NCBI GenBank assembly: GCA_030272585.1
Contig: BSYQ01000012.1
Coordinates: forward strand, 2,046,001-2,110,000
Source: Bryopsis sp. KO-2023
Lineage: Eukaryota > Chlorophyta > Ulvophyceae > Bryopsidales > Bryopsidaceae
Length of the DNA stretch: 64,000 bases
Direction of reading: 5' to 3'
Part shown: positions 1-9,446 of the stretch, piece by piece
Layout: the number at the start of each line of letters is the position of its first letter
How positions within the stretch are numbered: the first letter of the stretch is position 1
Program-made: the position numbers and the translations under genes
Notes under the pieces: generated by a model
Seen by the model: the letters and a program-made list of their open reading frames with translations, nothing else
What the model was told of the DNA's origin: nothing
The model's database searches: none

Positions 1-34
1 CCCAGCGGTCAGGACGACGCAATTTGTGGTTACA

Positions 35-152
35 CACGTGGTTGTGACGCTGTACAGTTAGTGGAAACGGTTATGGAATGAACGAGTATTTGATGGTCCT
101 GTGGGTGACCAAAGTTGACTCTTGACGCTGTTGTAAAATTTTGCATTCGACA
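35..152 (+). repeat. 5' LTR (short) of the Gag-protease element
   Basis: This is a 118-bp copy identical to 3023-3140. It ends in CA at 151-152, and its last A is the first base of the ATG that opens the Gag frame. The sequence before position 35 does not match the sequence before the 3' copy. Confidence 0.7.
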
Positions 153-2407
153 TGGTTTCGGAGCTCGGCCCTTGGGGCGGGTATCTTTGGTCCGTATTCA
201 TTCTCTCTCTGATTTTCTCTCAAGCAACCGCTCTCTCATTCGGAAGACGTGCTGGCCTAAAGAAGGATCAGCTCACAATCAAGGAATTCGGAAAGCTGGT
301 CGAACGGTTAAAAAGCGGCGAGCAGCTCAGTGATGGTGATGCAAAAGCTTTTCGAGAACTCTCAGAGATGACCACACATTCAGAACGAACCCAGGAAAGT
401 CCGGTTGAGTCCACGGACAGTACAGTTGCGGCGGCGTCAGCAAAAAAGAACAGCACTCGAGCAGACGATTTGGAAACTGCGATAAAACGATCAGGAGTAT
501 ATGAATTGGTGGTTCTACTTGAGAGAATGTACCGCCAAATGAGGAACGTGGCACGATGGAAGAATACCTCGGCAGGATATGTGCTGGCTATGAGTCTGCT
601 TCTCAGTTACGCTCTGCATGGAGTGCAACGTATAGGTGGCATCGCGACAAAGATGATGCGATTCTATCGGGAAAGCATGAAGGACTGGAGTTCGGAACAA
701 AAGACGGACAGAGCGGACTCTACCACTGCCAATATTATCAATCCTGAAGAAATACAAAATCTTTTGGCAAATCTCACTCAGTTGGCTGACTCCTTGGATG
801 ACCGATTGGAGGAATTGAAATGTATGGAAATCGTTCAGGATGGTATTACTCAATCCCGTCAGTATGGAGGCAGACGAGAACCCCGACCATGGCATGCACA
901 ACTCAGATGTCACCACTGTCACAACCTCGGACATATCGCACGACATTGCAAAGCTCGCTGGGAGCAAGGAAACACATCTCGAAATGAGGAGAGACCAACG
1001 AAAGCAGTGAGATTCGAACCGGCGACCCCCTCTGCTCCACCCCAAGATTCGGTATCCGCTCTGTGTGAAGCTCTACGTCATCAACTGGAGGCAAAAACTG
1101 TTTTGGAGCAGACAGGACAAACCGGTGCAGGGCCACTCATTCGCAAACAACTGCGAGTCAAAGTGCGATTGAATGGATGGACAAAACTGGAGCAGGCATT
1201 GATCGACAGTGGTTCCGCCATCAACGTACTGCCGCTGAGCCTATGCAGGAAGCACCACGTGACATTAAAAGAAAACTCGCCTATCACCCAAGTCACGGGC
1301 TTCAATGGCAGCAGAGAGGCAGTGGTCGGCATTACGGAGCTTCCAATTGAAGTCGGCCCCTGGAAATCAGTGGAACAATTCATAGTGACTGAAAGGGCCA
1401 GCCACATAATACTAGGCCTCCCCTCACTATCCCACATGAATGTGTCGATAGACTGTGCTCGCGATCGCATAAAGGATGAGGCAGGACGATTTATATCCTG
1501 CGAGGCGGTGTTCGCGGAAGAAAGGATGTGCTCAGCTATTTCCACCACTCCACTCCAGCCAACAGTACAGATCTCGCGGGGTCTACTGGGGAAACGAAAC
1601 AAACCCCTCCTGCTACACCAAAAGCAAAATCGAATAAGGATTCCACTGGGAGCTTCTACAGTCATTGGGCCCTATGAAGTGGTAACCATGTGCCCTCCAG
1701 TGAAGTTGGTTGGAACGGGCATTTCGGGCCTTCTACCTGTTGGCCAAATCCCCAACTTACTGCACACAGTCACATTGGGAACAGAGGGAAGGATACGCCT
1801 TCAACTGTACAATTGCTCAGCCCGAGCACGAATGCTGACAGCTCGCCTGTGTCTGGTCGAAGCTTGTCTATGCCTAGGAACCGAAGTCTCTTTCACGGAT
1901 ACGGAGACGTTGCAGAGCAGCCAGGAAACCACAGACACTCTCCCTAACCCTTCGGACCTCACGTATCACAAGGACAGTTCCGATTGCAACGGGATTCCTC
2001 TATCGGAGCACTGCGACTCTGTGACACAGACATCTGGACACAAGGACTGGGGAAAACAGGGCAAGAATCAATCGGAGCCATCTCAGGACAGAGAGGGAAA
2101 GGAGGTACATGTTACAGACAGGGAAAATGAGGCATGTAGTGATTCCATTTCTCCGTACCTATGGCATCGAGCAAAATACCCAGACATGTACTGGGAACCT
2201 GGCCAACACCAAAATCAAACCTCCATCCAGTGTGCTGCACTCAGTCACACTGTGCACCATCCTCCCACTTTCACCACCAGACCTGGGCGCCGACCCGTTG
2301 GACCGGACCGGCAACCACTTTCTGGACCGGATTTGACCTTTCTTAGACAGGTCAAATCCGGTCTGGAAAGGTCAACTCCGGTCCAAGAAAGGTCAAATCC
2401 GGTCTAG
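152..2407 (+). CDS. Gag-protease polyprotein of a Ty3/gypsy-like element
   Basis: The 751-residue product has, in order, an N-terminal hydrophobic segment (about residues 8-28), a second hydrophobic segment (about 138-160), a CCHC zinc knuckle (CHHCHNLGHIARHC, about 253-266) and a retropepsin-like aspartic protease with the DSG motif (LIDSGSAINVLP, about 350) and the ILGLP flap-side motif. From the second hydrophobic segment through the protease and the following 120 residues it aligns with the polyprotein at 32868-38936. There is no RT, RNase H or integrase. The ATG at 152 uses the last base of the LTR. The frame ends at a TAG inside a perfect 21-bp hairpin stem (2387-2407 with 2423-2443), so the C-terminal tail may have been acquired. 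The residues after about 590 are polar, low in complexity and not recognised. Confidence 0.8.
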   Translation: MVSELGPWGGYLWSVFILSLIFSQATALSFGRRAGLKKDQLTIKEFGKLVERLKSGEQLSDGDAKAFRELSEMTTHSERTQESPVESTDSTVAAASAKKNSTRADDLETAIKRSGVYELVVLLERMYRQMRNVARWKNTSAGYVLAMSLLLSYALHGVQRIGGIATKMMRFYRESMKDWSSEQKTDRADSTTANIINPEEIQNLLANLTQLADSLDDRLEELKCMEIVQDGITQSRQYGGRREPRPWHAQLRCHHCHNLGHIARHCKARWEQGNTSRNEERPTKAVRFEPATPSAPPQDSVSALCEALRHQLEAKTVLEQTGQTGAGPLIRKQLRVKVRLNGWTKLEQALIDSGSAINVLPLSLCRKHHVTLKENSPITQVTGFNGSREAVVGITELPIEVGPWKSVEQFIVTERASHIILGLPSLSHMNVSIDCARDRIKDEAGRFISCEAVFAEERMCSAISTTPLQPTVQISRGLLGKRNKPLLLHQKQNRIRIPLGASTVIGPYEVVTMCPPVKLVGTGISGLLPVGQIPNLLHTVTLGTEGRIRLQLYNCSARARMLTARLCLVEACLCLGTEVSFTDTETLQSSQETTDTLPNPSDLTYHKDSSDCNGIPLSEHCDSVTQTSGHKDWGKQGKNQSEPSQDREGKEVHVTDRENEACSDSISPYLWHRAKYPDMYWEPGQHQNQTSIQCAALSHTVHHPPTFTTRPGRRPVGPDRQPLSGPDLTFLRQVKSGLERSTPVQERSNPV
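153..164 (+). promoter_or_regulatory. putative tRNA primer-binding site
   Basis: TGGTTTCGGAGC directly follows the LTR end. It is complementary to a tRNA 3' end of the form GCTCCGAAACCA. The same 12 bases sit in the same place in the other element (38924-38935, minus strand). They also encode residues after the initiator Met (V-S-E), so the conservation could be coding rather than priming. Confidence 0.5.
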
Positions 2408-2600
2408 TAAAGGCCACCTTTTCTAGACCGGATTTGACCTTTCTAGACCGGTTGTCGCCTGTCTAGTACGGTCATACTCGTGTGACCTGTTTTAGACCGG
2501 TGTGACCCTGTTTTAGACCGATGTGACGCCCAATGTGACCTGTTTTAGACCGACTCCAAGTCGGTCTGGACAGGTGGGCCGCCTGTCCAGACCGACCTGG
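2280..2600. repeat. array of inverted repeats built on a GGTCAAATCCGGTCTAG unit
   Basis: The motif GGTCAAATCCGGTCTAG and its complement recur in both orientations. A perfect 21-bp inverted repeat pairs 2387-2407 with 2423-2443 across a 15-nt loop. A second perfect 15-bp pair is 2560-2574 with 2582-2596 across a 7-nt loop. Between them run degenerate copies of a TTTTAGACCG-TGTGACCTG unit. The array separates the protease frame from the 3' repeat, where pol would normally lie. Confidence 0.85.
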
Positions 2601-2770
2601 CACCTGTCTAGAACAGGTCACACAATTAAGCACTTTTTAATGTGTTAATCGACTGAGAACTGATTTAATTGATTAAAGAACGAAGTATTATTTATTATTT
2701 GCATTTTTAATGCATGAATGACGTGAGCCAAGCCCACCAGCCACCGACTAGAGGGAGTCGGTCGACTCAA

Positions 2771-2842
2771 GGAGGATTCGAACCCGGGTTGGCTAAGCCC
2801 GAGTCGAAGACACTATCACTAGTGGACCCCACCACAGGGACG
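2771..2842 (-). repeat. tRNA-derived (SINE-like) sequence
   Basis: On the minus strand there is a perfect B box GGTTCGAATCC (2774-2784) and an A-box-like GTCCACTAGTGATAG (2813-2827) at tRNA spacing. The acceptor stem is not convincing, so this looks like a SINE head or tRNA pseudogene rather than a working tRNA. It lies inside the Gag-protease element, and AT-rich DNA (2640-2720) follows it on the transcribed side. Confidence 0.5.
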
Positions 2843-3022
2843 CTCAAAAGGGGGCCGTTACTTTTAAGTACCCGTTTAATTTTGGAAAATTAATTGTGGA
2901 TGAGTCACCTTTTGGGAGGTTGGATGCAAGGCGGCTGACCTTGAGTTAGTCAGTTTGTATTAGTGGGGAAGCTTCTGAACACGTGGTTGGTAATGTGTAG
3001 TTGGGATTAGTTGGATTTGGTT

Positions 3023-3140
3023 CACGTGGTTGTGACGCTGTACAGTTAGTGGAAACGGTTATGGAATGAACGAGTATTTGATGGTCCTGTGGGTGACCAA
3101 AGTTGACTCTTGACGCTGTTGTAAAATTTTGCATTCGACA
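3023..3140 (+). repeat. 3' LTR (short) of the Gag-protease element
   Basis: This copy is identical over 118 bp to 35-152, which implies recent insertion. It is followed by ATAGAGAAAA. No clear polypurine tract precedes it; the upstream sequence is G/T-rich. Confidence 0.7.
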
Positions 3141-3168
3141 ATAGAGAAAAGTTTCATAAAAATAAAAA

Positions 3169-3568
3169 TCACCATTTGAAAGGACTTACATAACAAAGGT
3201 CTGAAACATTGAAAGACGGCAGAATATAGCATTTTTTTTTAATCGAGTGAATGTCAATGACATCGTAGTGATAGTGAACCTTTCCACCTGACCATGACAG
3301 TGGAATTGCTCCATGGGATTCTAGTGTCCCGTACCATCCTCTCATTTTTTCCAGTTTGTCTCGTGCAACACAGTCATACCAGCGAACGAAAGCCATTTCT
3401 TTTTTTTTCTCCTTCTACGTGTATCGTGAATAGTAGCTTTAATTGAGCATACCAGTGGACTTCATCTTCACCCCGAATAATCACGTTATCGAACCTGGGT
3501 CGACCATAAAACATGGGTGTTGCACGCACTGTCTCGATAGGAAAATCTCCTTCTGCAGCTTCTACCAC
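3169..3568 (-). pseudogene. frameshifted fragment of an unidentified protein, possibly transposon-encoded
   Basis: Two overlapping minus-strand frames read as one protein across a frameshift near 3385. The first (3374-3568) contains YGRPRFDNVIIRGEDE followed by WYAQLKLLF. The second (3169-3396) continues with MAFVRWYDCV, a spaced WYGTLE, and DIHSIKKKCYILPSF before a stop. The aromatic-rich pattern resembles C-terminal tails seen in some transposon-borne proteins, but I cannot name the family. It lies immediately beyond the 3' LTR, so it could be what remains of an older element into which the retroelement inserted. Confidence 0.35.
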
Positions 3569-4120
3569 AAGGGCCAGGTGCTTAGTGGTTCGTATTGTCG
3601 CAGGTACCTCTTTTTTCCCCCGAAAACGAAGGATCCCCTCCCCTTCCTCTCCAATTATCGCGAAGGAAAAAAACGCCCGAAGCGAAAAAAAGGTTTCAGG
3701 AAAAACAGGTGGGAAAAAAATAGCGTGTGCTCGAAAAAAATCGGCAGAAACACGGGGGAAGAATCTATTTTGGGCAGTAGGGAATAATAAAAATAGAAGA
3801 ATAGGTGGTGAGCTATGAATATTTTATTTCTATTATGTTTAATAAGTTTTTTTCTTTTTTCTGGGGGTGGTTTGTTTGAATGCTCTCAGAAACTCTTCCG
3901 AATTCTGCATTGGACTTTTTGCTTCTTTTTTCTTTTCCATCTTCTAATAACAAAATAAAGGACTTGGATATACATGTTGGAACATACATGTGCAGCATGA
4001 ATGTGACTGCACTTCCAGAAGTGGTCCACAGAAATTCTGTGTTTGCTGCACATTAACAGTTTCCTGGAAAATACAAACACAAACACAAAACACAGGAGAA
4101 CTGCCTATTCATGAATGCTT

Positions 4121-4215
4121 GGTAGTGTGAGTCAGTTTGGGACTAGTCCTAAAAGAGTGTGCAAGGGACGCTCTTTGGGGGCGACCCTGGGCTTTTTCGG
4201 GTTCGACTCCCAGTG
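4121..4215 (+). repeat. tRNA-derived (SINE-like) sequence
   Basis: There is a perfect B box GGTTCGACTCC (4200-4210) inside GGGTTCGACTCCCAG, and an A-box-like TGAGTCAGTTTGGG (4128-4141). The ends TGAG and CTCA could pair. The arm between the boxes is long, so this is not a standard tRNA. It lies directly before the long inverted repeat at 4317-4524. Confidence 0.4.
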
Positions 4216-4316
4216 CTCATTAATAACATCAATTAGACGCAAGAAAATTCTTGCAATTTTCCCCCAGCACGCCCAGTTCCGGCTCGCTTCCAATGGAAGC
4301 GAAACTGGAAACGATC

Positions 4317-4524
4317 GCTTCCATTCTCGCCTCCATCGTGGTTCCATCTTCCGCTTCCGTGGAAGTGAGTGTGGTAGCGACCGCTTCCATGGAAGCAGTC
4401 TTGGAAGCGAGCTGTGGGCGTTACAATCGCACGCTTCCACGATCGCTTCCGCGGAAGCGATCGGTGCCACACTCATTTCCATGGAAGCGGAAGATGGAAC
4501 CACGATGGAAGCGACGTTGGAAGC
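4317..4524. repeat. long imperfect inverted repeat (foldback element)
   Basis: Two 93-bp arms, 4317-4409 and 4432-4524, are reverse complements with about 14 mismatches and no gaps, around a 22-nt loop. Both arms are themselves rich in GGAAGC/GCTTCC palindromes such as TTCCATGGAA and TTCCGCGGAA. Open frames on both strands here are a by-product of the repeat. Confidence 0.85.
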
Positions 4525-4871
4525 GTGCAAACATTCCGACGATGTCCGCTGTAAAAAATGTATATTTTTAAATCATAGAATCGATCAATAGACGGTTGTT
4601 TGGCATGCAGAAAAAAAAAAACTATACACTGGATGATCCAAGTTTATTATTTATTTATTTGATTAATTGTTGTTAATACTATTGCTAGTATTATTATTAT
4701 TTTTTTTTGGGGGGGGGGAGATGGGAGCTGTGCTCCAATATTGAATTTCGTTCAAAAATAAAAACCTAACTTTAAAATTAACATAGCTCAATTTTTTTTG
4801 GTTCTGTTACAACAGGCATTATTGGTGATGCCAAAGATGAAAGAATTTGTTTATTTTCTTTTTTTTTTCAG

Positions 4872-6143
4872 GATCCGTAGGCAGAACGGCAGCCCCGTCA
4901 ATTATCGATGTCCTGAAAGCAGCCGCCAATATCCAGCCTTGACTTTTTGCCGGGACATATCCAGGAACTGAAAGCTCCAATGGCTTCTGTAAAAACGCTG
5001 AAACTCACAGCAGCTGATAGCTGGTCATAGTGCAGAAATTTCCAAACCTCGAAAACCTCATGATAGATTCTTGCGGGTGAGCTCAACGCAGAAATGCTTT
5101 ATTTTTTAATTCAAAAATGTATCTACTTATATAAGATGTTTTTTTTGGTTTTTTCCAATTTTTTATATTTTTCACTTTATTCCATAGTTTTGAATAGTTT
5201 GATGCCATTGCTGCCATCCTGCTTCCCCCCCCCCCAAAAAAAAGACAAAAATGAAAATCAAAATGGAAAACAACCTTATTATATGTAGATATGATTCTGA
5301 AAATTTGTCTTTATTTTTTTTAAATGCATGTAAAAGAGGTTTTTAACCTTTTGCTTTCCTTTCAGCTTGCAGGGAGCTGGAAGTTTCAAACACACCCCTC
5401 GAATTCGCTGCTTGTCCATTTCCACCCCAGAGGACCTTTACAACATTTTCAAAAACCGTCATGGCTTTGTTCGATGGATGAACTCAAACCCCTCACAGTT
5501 CGACCAATCGCTCCTCGATGGCCTGGCCAATTTGACCGAACTCACCCATCTCGTATTCTACTATTGATCGTCAGACTGGTGCACCCATTACCATGCCTTG
5601 TGCGAAACCCTGGGCGGCTTGAAAAATCTGAAGGTTTTGTCTTTGTTCATGAAGAACACTGGAAATTTCCGGGGTTGGGGGTTGGGCGACCAATCCAAGG
5701 ATAGTTTTTTGAATGCTTTGCCCCCATCACTGCGAGAATTAGATTTGTGGTGTAAATTTTCGGTGGTGGATCATCGAGTGCTGATGAAAGCCACGTCCTT
5801 GGACTTGTTGGAAAAGCTGGCATTCGGATATGAGCAAGGAGTTTTGAGTAGTAGTGATTTGGAGTGGATGACCAAGCTGCCCAAACTGGTGGAGTTGTCT
5901 TTGTGGGGGCGCAGTGTGGCGGTCCATGCATTTGCACAGCTCAGGAATTTACCCAAGTTGAGGCGGTTGGTGCTGTATGTGGAGAACATTCATCCGGAGG
6001 CTTTTCAACAATTGCGGGCGGTGGGGGACAATGTCAAGCAAATTGTTATTTGGTACCGATACAAGGAATTGAAAAACATCCCAATGGTGCTAACGACCAA
6101 GCAGCTGTTGGAGGCACGAGGGGTGGAAGTGACGTACTGTTAA
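4872..6143 (+). pseudogene. LRR-like family member 1, broken
   Basis: The last two exons of the family can be recognised. Exon B (4872 to about 5077, after TTTTTTCAG) matches the exons at 14813-15032 and 10831-11050 but carries a stop and frameshifts. Exon C (after the acceptor near 5365, to the TAA at 6141-6143) is almost intact and encodes repeated leucine-rich segments (LANLTELTHL, LKNLKVLSLF, LPSLRELDL-type, LPKLVELSLW), but has one in-frame TGA at 5565-5567 where the relatives read through. No exon A is found upstream; the SINE-like and foldback sequences at 4121-4524 occupy that position. A single stop-codon readthrough or hidden intron is less likely because exon B is decayed too. Confidence 0.7.
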
Positions 6144-7800
6144 TTCTTCTACCATGATTTCCCCCCCCCCCCAGCTCTGCTTTGGGCTTTTGGGTTTCGA
6201 TGCTGTCCTATGTTTTTCCATTTTCTACAGAAGCGTGGATATTGTACGTAGGATGTTGAATGACAAAAGGGAAAAAAATGCTTTTTTTTGAGTTGGGGAA
6301 AAAAGTAGTATAAGTCTCGATTTGAATTGTTGGATAGTTTTTATGAAGCATGAATGTGACTTAGCCATTGAGCTGATTTGTGAGCCAGCTTCTCAAGAGC
6401 GAGAAGAGGGAAAAAAAGCCCACATCCACCCTAGATGCTTTCTGGTTGGTACCCGGAAGAGATCGATTTGTGATTAAGAAATGTATATGTAGTCAATGGC
6501 GATGATGATGTATATCTTTGTGCTAAAGAGGCCATTTTTTTTGTTGAGCGGGTTTGTTAGTGTGGTGGGGGCCACATTTTGGACAATCTTCATAAACACA
6601 AAGTTTTGTAGAAATTGGTGATTTTTGGAGCAAGAAAACAGCAACATCTTAATTTTCGACCAGAATTCAGGCCCGCCTTGTTGAAAACCAGGAGTCTGCA
6701 AGGTATCGGTGCCAGCATATTTAAACGATTGAGATGGAACGCTGAACTGGGTTTCACACGTCGCCAAGCATGTTGTATTTCCGGGTTGGATTTTTCGGTG
6801 TTGCGATCCAGCCCACCACATCACCCTTAGATTTAGCCAGAATGCGTAACATTTTCATTCACCCAGAATTCAGGCCCGCTTTGTTGCACATCAACAAGGA
6901 GGGCAGAAGTTTTATGCCCTGGCTCAAAATACATGGCAGGTCCAGCCACTCTCTTCAAACGTTTGAATGGAGCGCCCCTTGTTCTAGGTGAATTGGTGAT
7001 TGCACAATAATTAAAATTGGTTCCCCCTCTCTTCGCTCGCACTGCCCTTCATCTCAGGGACTTTTGAACAATACCAAAATCAAGAATATTACAAAAAATA
7101 GGCCAAACCAGAGCCTACAACATCGGCAGAACACCGAAAAAAAAAAAACACACGCCGATGCTTTTGCATACGACTCCTTGTGTTCATTGGGTAGATTAGT
7201 GGTTCATTCGACGGAATTTCGGATATTAGTTGACGGGTCGTCCAGCCGCCGTTCCAGCTGCCCGACTCGAAGCAGGCGGCGCTCTCGTAGTTGGTGGCCG
7301 GGGACGGCGAAACAACGATCAATGCCTATTCACTCCGATCCAATCTTCTCCCAATTGAAAAGTTCTCCAGCAAAGCTTGAGATCAAGCGAGAACTTCACT
7401 CGCCCTTACACACAGTTTCCGCCTCCCCAATTCAAGAGCCACTCGCCACTCCCCAGGGAGGAGCGACCGCATCACTTAACCCTCGACGTGTGCACGATAT
7501 AGAATGGACCGTCGGGTGCTGACAATCGCATGAACGGAGTGGTCGGAAAAACAAAATAAAATAAACTAAAATAAAATGCACTACACACAACACTTTTGCA
7601 CTCTGAATTTGTTGGATCAATGATTATCCGTTCATCTCGATTAATAAGTGAACGAAATAAGATCACATTTCGAAGTGCAAGTTTATTTATTTTATTTATT
7701 TTTATACTATTTCCTATTACTTAAATAATTTCACCTCTTTTAAGATTTAATTATTAAAGATTTAACCTAAGTTAAAAGAGATTATATATTAATTAGTAAG
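6144..7800. other. no gene seen; diverged tandem duplication inside
   Basis: The two halves near 6611-6800 and 6815-7025 share CAGAATTCAGGCCCGC(C/T)TTGTTG (6661-6683 and 6866-6888) and further diverged blocks. The rest is AT-rich and non-coding in appearance, including TTTATTTATTTT runs at 7680-7710. Confidence 0.5.
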
Positions 7801-7853
7801 AAGGCAATTAGAGGATTTGAACCTCTAAATTCGTTCCGCCAACGAATTGCCTT
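7801..7853. repeat. tRNA-like three-way junction followed by a T run
   Basis: The outer stem AAGGCAATT (7801-7809) pairs with AATTGCCTT (7845-7853). Inside are two hairpins: AGAGG-ATTTGAA-CCTCT (7810-7826) and CGTT-CCGCC-AACG (7832-7844). On the plus strand the structure runs into TTTTTTTTT, which would stop RNA polymerase III. On the minus strand the first hairpin reads as a T arm, with a GGTTCAAATCC B box. It may be the terminal part of the SINE-like unit at 7801-8079. Confidence 0.5.
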
Positions 7854-8008
7854 TTTTTTTAACGAGAGAACCCCGAAGGGAAAACTCTCGGAACTCACCG
7901 CCGCACCAGAGAAGGCATCCAACCCCTCGACGGCAACGCGCCGAAGGTTTCCCGAGCCCAAAAGAGCTCGAGTGGATCCCCCTCGAGGATTGGCCCGACT
8001 CGGGTTTC

Positions 8009-8079
8009 GTCCAAGCCGTGAGCCCGACACCTCCCCCTAGCATAGGTGGGCGCTAATCCGGTGCACTAGGCTCCCGGAC
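8009..8079 (-). repeat. tRNA-derived (SINE-like) head
   Basis: On the minus strand, 71 nt begin GTCC and end GGAC, with a D-arm-like block GAGCCTAGTGCACCGGATTAGCG and a degenerate B box GTCGGGCTCACGGC at tRNA spacing. It is diverged, so a SINE head rather than a working tRNA is favoured. The body would run toward 7801. Confidence 0.4.
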
Positions 8080-8099
8080 GTCGGAATCACGACTTGGGG

Positions 8100-9065
8100 A
8101 TGAACCCTTGTCGGTGAAAGATGTTTTCTACGATTTACTTGGATCCTATTTGAAATAAAACGTTTGACGTCCTTAATGTTTCGTGCAACGCTCGGAACTT
8201 TCTTTCCCTTCAATGTCACATCAACATCGACCAAACGTGCGTCGACGAACCACAAACGCCCTACTATCCATAAGAAAATTTGCGTTACGTTTTAGTTAAG
8301 TGTGCGCTTTGCACAAGAGCTCCGTTCTTTTCGTTCGCCCGTAAGGAGCCGACCCCCTCCGTTGACATAACCCTCAAATACTCCTCTCGTTGGAAGACAT
8401 ACTTCTGGCGTTGCGTTTCCTGCGTTCGAATCAGGAACGCTTTTAGATGGCTCGACCCCGCGTCCACACACAACCGGAAGGTGCCCGCAGAGGTTGCTTA
8501 AAACGTCGGCGAAAGGAAAGGTTTGCATTGTAAGTTCTCGCTGCTAGTGAATGAAATGAATATCGCGAAGGATGCCACCGCGCTGATTGATGCGCCTCCA
8601 TTCTGGACTGGTTCATTCTTTTGAGTTTGGCTAGCATTGATAATCAATTTCCTTCTGTTTGGGGAAAAACTGAAAACAGTGTAGTGGCTTCATTACGATT
8701 AGCAGCAGGGATTTTTTCTCTCGATATTCTTGTCGGACACCGACCGAACGAAAGGGATCGGTGGTAAAATTCGCCGGACACATTTCAAATTTTTGGCTCA
8801 AGCCTGAACCCAAAACTGACATCGAACAACATATCGAAAACCAGAACTCGAGCGTGTTTGTGTCACAACAGCGCTAACTACCACCACACTACACTACACT
8901 ATAGAGGAGCGCAGAGTAGCGCTTCAATCTGGGAATTTGTCCGAATTCGCGCTATTCCCCTCGTCGTTTGGCGGACACGTTGTCCGAACGAGGTCCCTGT
9001 GGTGGTGCAATTTCCCGGTCGTGGCGTGCACGATTGTATTTAGGACACAAAAAAAAACACTGATT
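8100..9065. other. no gene seen
   Basis: Short frames on both strands overlap and none shows a family motif or a supported splice pair. I see no tRNA, repeat array or long inverted repeat here. Confidence 0.4.
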
Positions 9066-9178
9066 AGCAGGTTTACCTTTATAAGGTTTTTTTTATTTTT
9101 TTTAAATCTTTGTTCCAGCATCATGGAGAGTGATGGCTCTCTTTCGCTGTGGATTGTAATTATTGAGTGGTTGATTGA
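9066..9178 (+). repeat. dispersed repeat, copy 1
   Basis: The block AGCAGGTTT...TCTTTGTTCC then AGCATCATGGAGAGTGATGGCTCTCTTTCGCTGTGG... is also present at 15935-16032. The second copy carries a 17-bp insertion after TTTGTTCC. Copy 1 opens a frame at ATG 9123. Confidence 0.8.
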
Positions 9179-9446
9179 AAACCGTTTAGTAAAAATGCAT
9201 TTCTTTTTGTGCCCAGAAGACAACTTGGAAAATAAACGGTCTGAAAAGATTAGGTCTGGTGAATTATACCCAGGGGTAACAGTATTCATGAAAGGTGTGT
9301 GGATGTCCCAACTAGATTTTTCTGCTTTTTTTTTCCAAGGGTCGTTTTCAGTACCTGAATCAAACTCGTCCCCCAAGGAAAGGAAAGTCAATGTGCAAAG
9401 AAAATGTGATGGGAGGGAGTTGAACCCCAGCCATATGCATTTTTAG
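9123..9446 (+). CDS. unidentified ORF starting in the dispersed repeat
   Basis: The 107-codon frame starts at ATG 9123 and begins MESDGSLSLWIVIIEWLIEN. The first 14 or so codons are repeated at 15979, where the frame stops early. I recognise no domain. It could be an exon belonging to a repeated gene or simply repeat sequence. A minus-strand tRNA-like B box (GGTTCAACTCC near 9418) overlaps its end. Confidence 0.2.
   Translation: MESDGSLSLWIVIIEWLIENRLVKMHFFLCPEDNLENKRSEKIRSGELYPGVTVFMKGVWMSQLDFSAFFFQGSFSVPESNSSPKERKVNVQRKCDGRELNPSHMHF

Larger units (their letters stand above)
35..3140 (+). mobile_element. short LTR retroelement carrying only Gag-protease
   Basis: Identical 118-bp direct repeats lie at 35-152 and 3023-3140 and end in TTCGACA; the likely LTR proper begins at TG (39 and 3027). 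Between them is one intact Gag-protease frame (152-2407), then a hairpin-rich array (about 2280-2600) and a tRNA-like insertion, but no reverse transcriptase or integrase. The base after the 5' repeat starts TGGTTTCGGAGC, a possible tRNA primer-binding site. The element is probably non-autonomous and mobilised by relatives such as the element at 32340-39262, whose Gag and protease are clearly homologous. No target-site duplication is visible and the 5' boundary lies close to the window edge, so the exact ends are uncertain. Confidence 0.75.

Noticed and set aside
4115-4591. Open frames on both strands across the foldback region
   Set aside because: They arise from the GGAAGC-rich inverted repeat and show no protein features.
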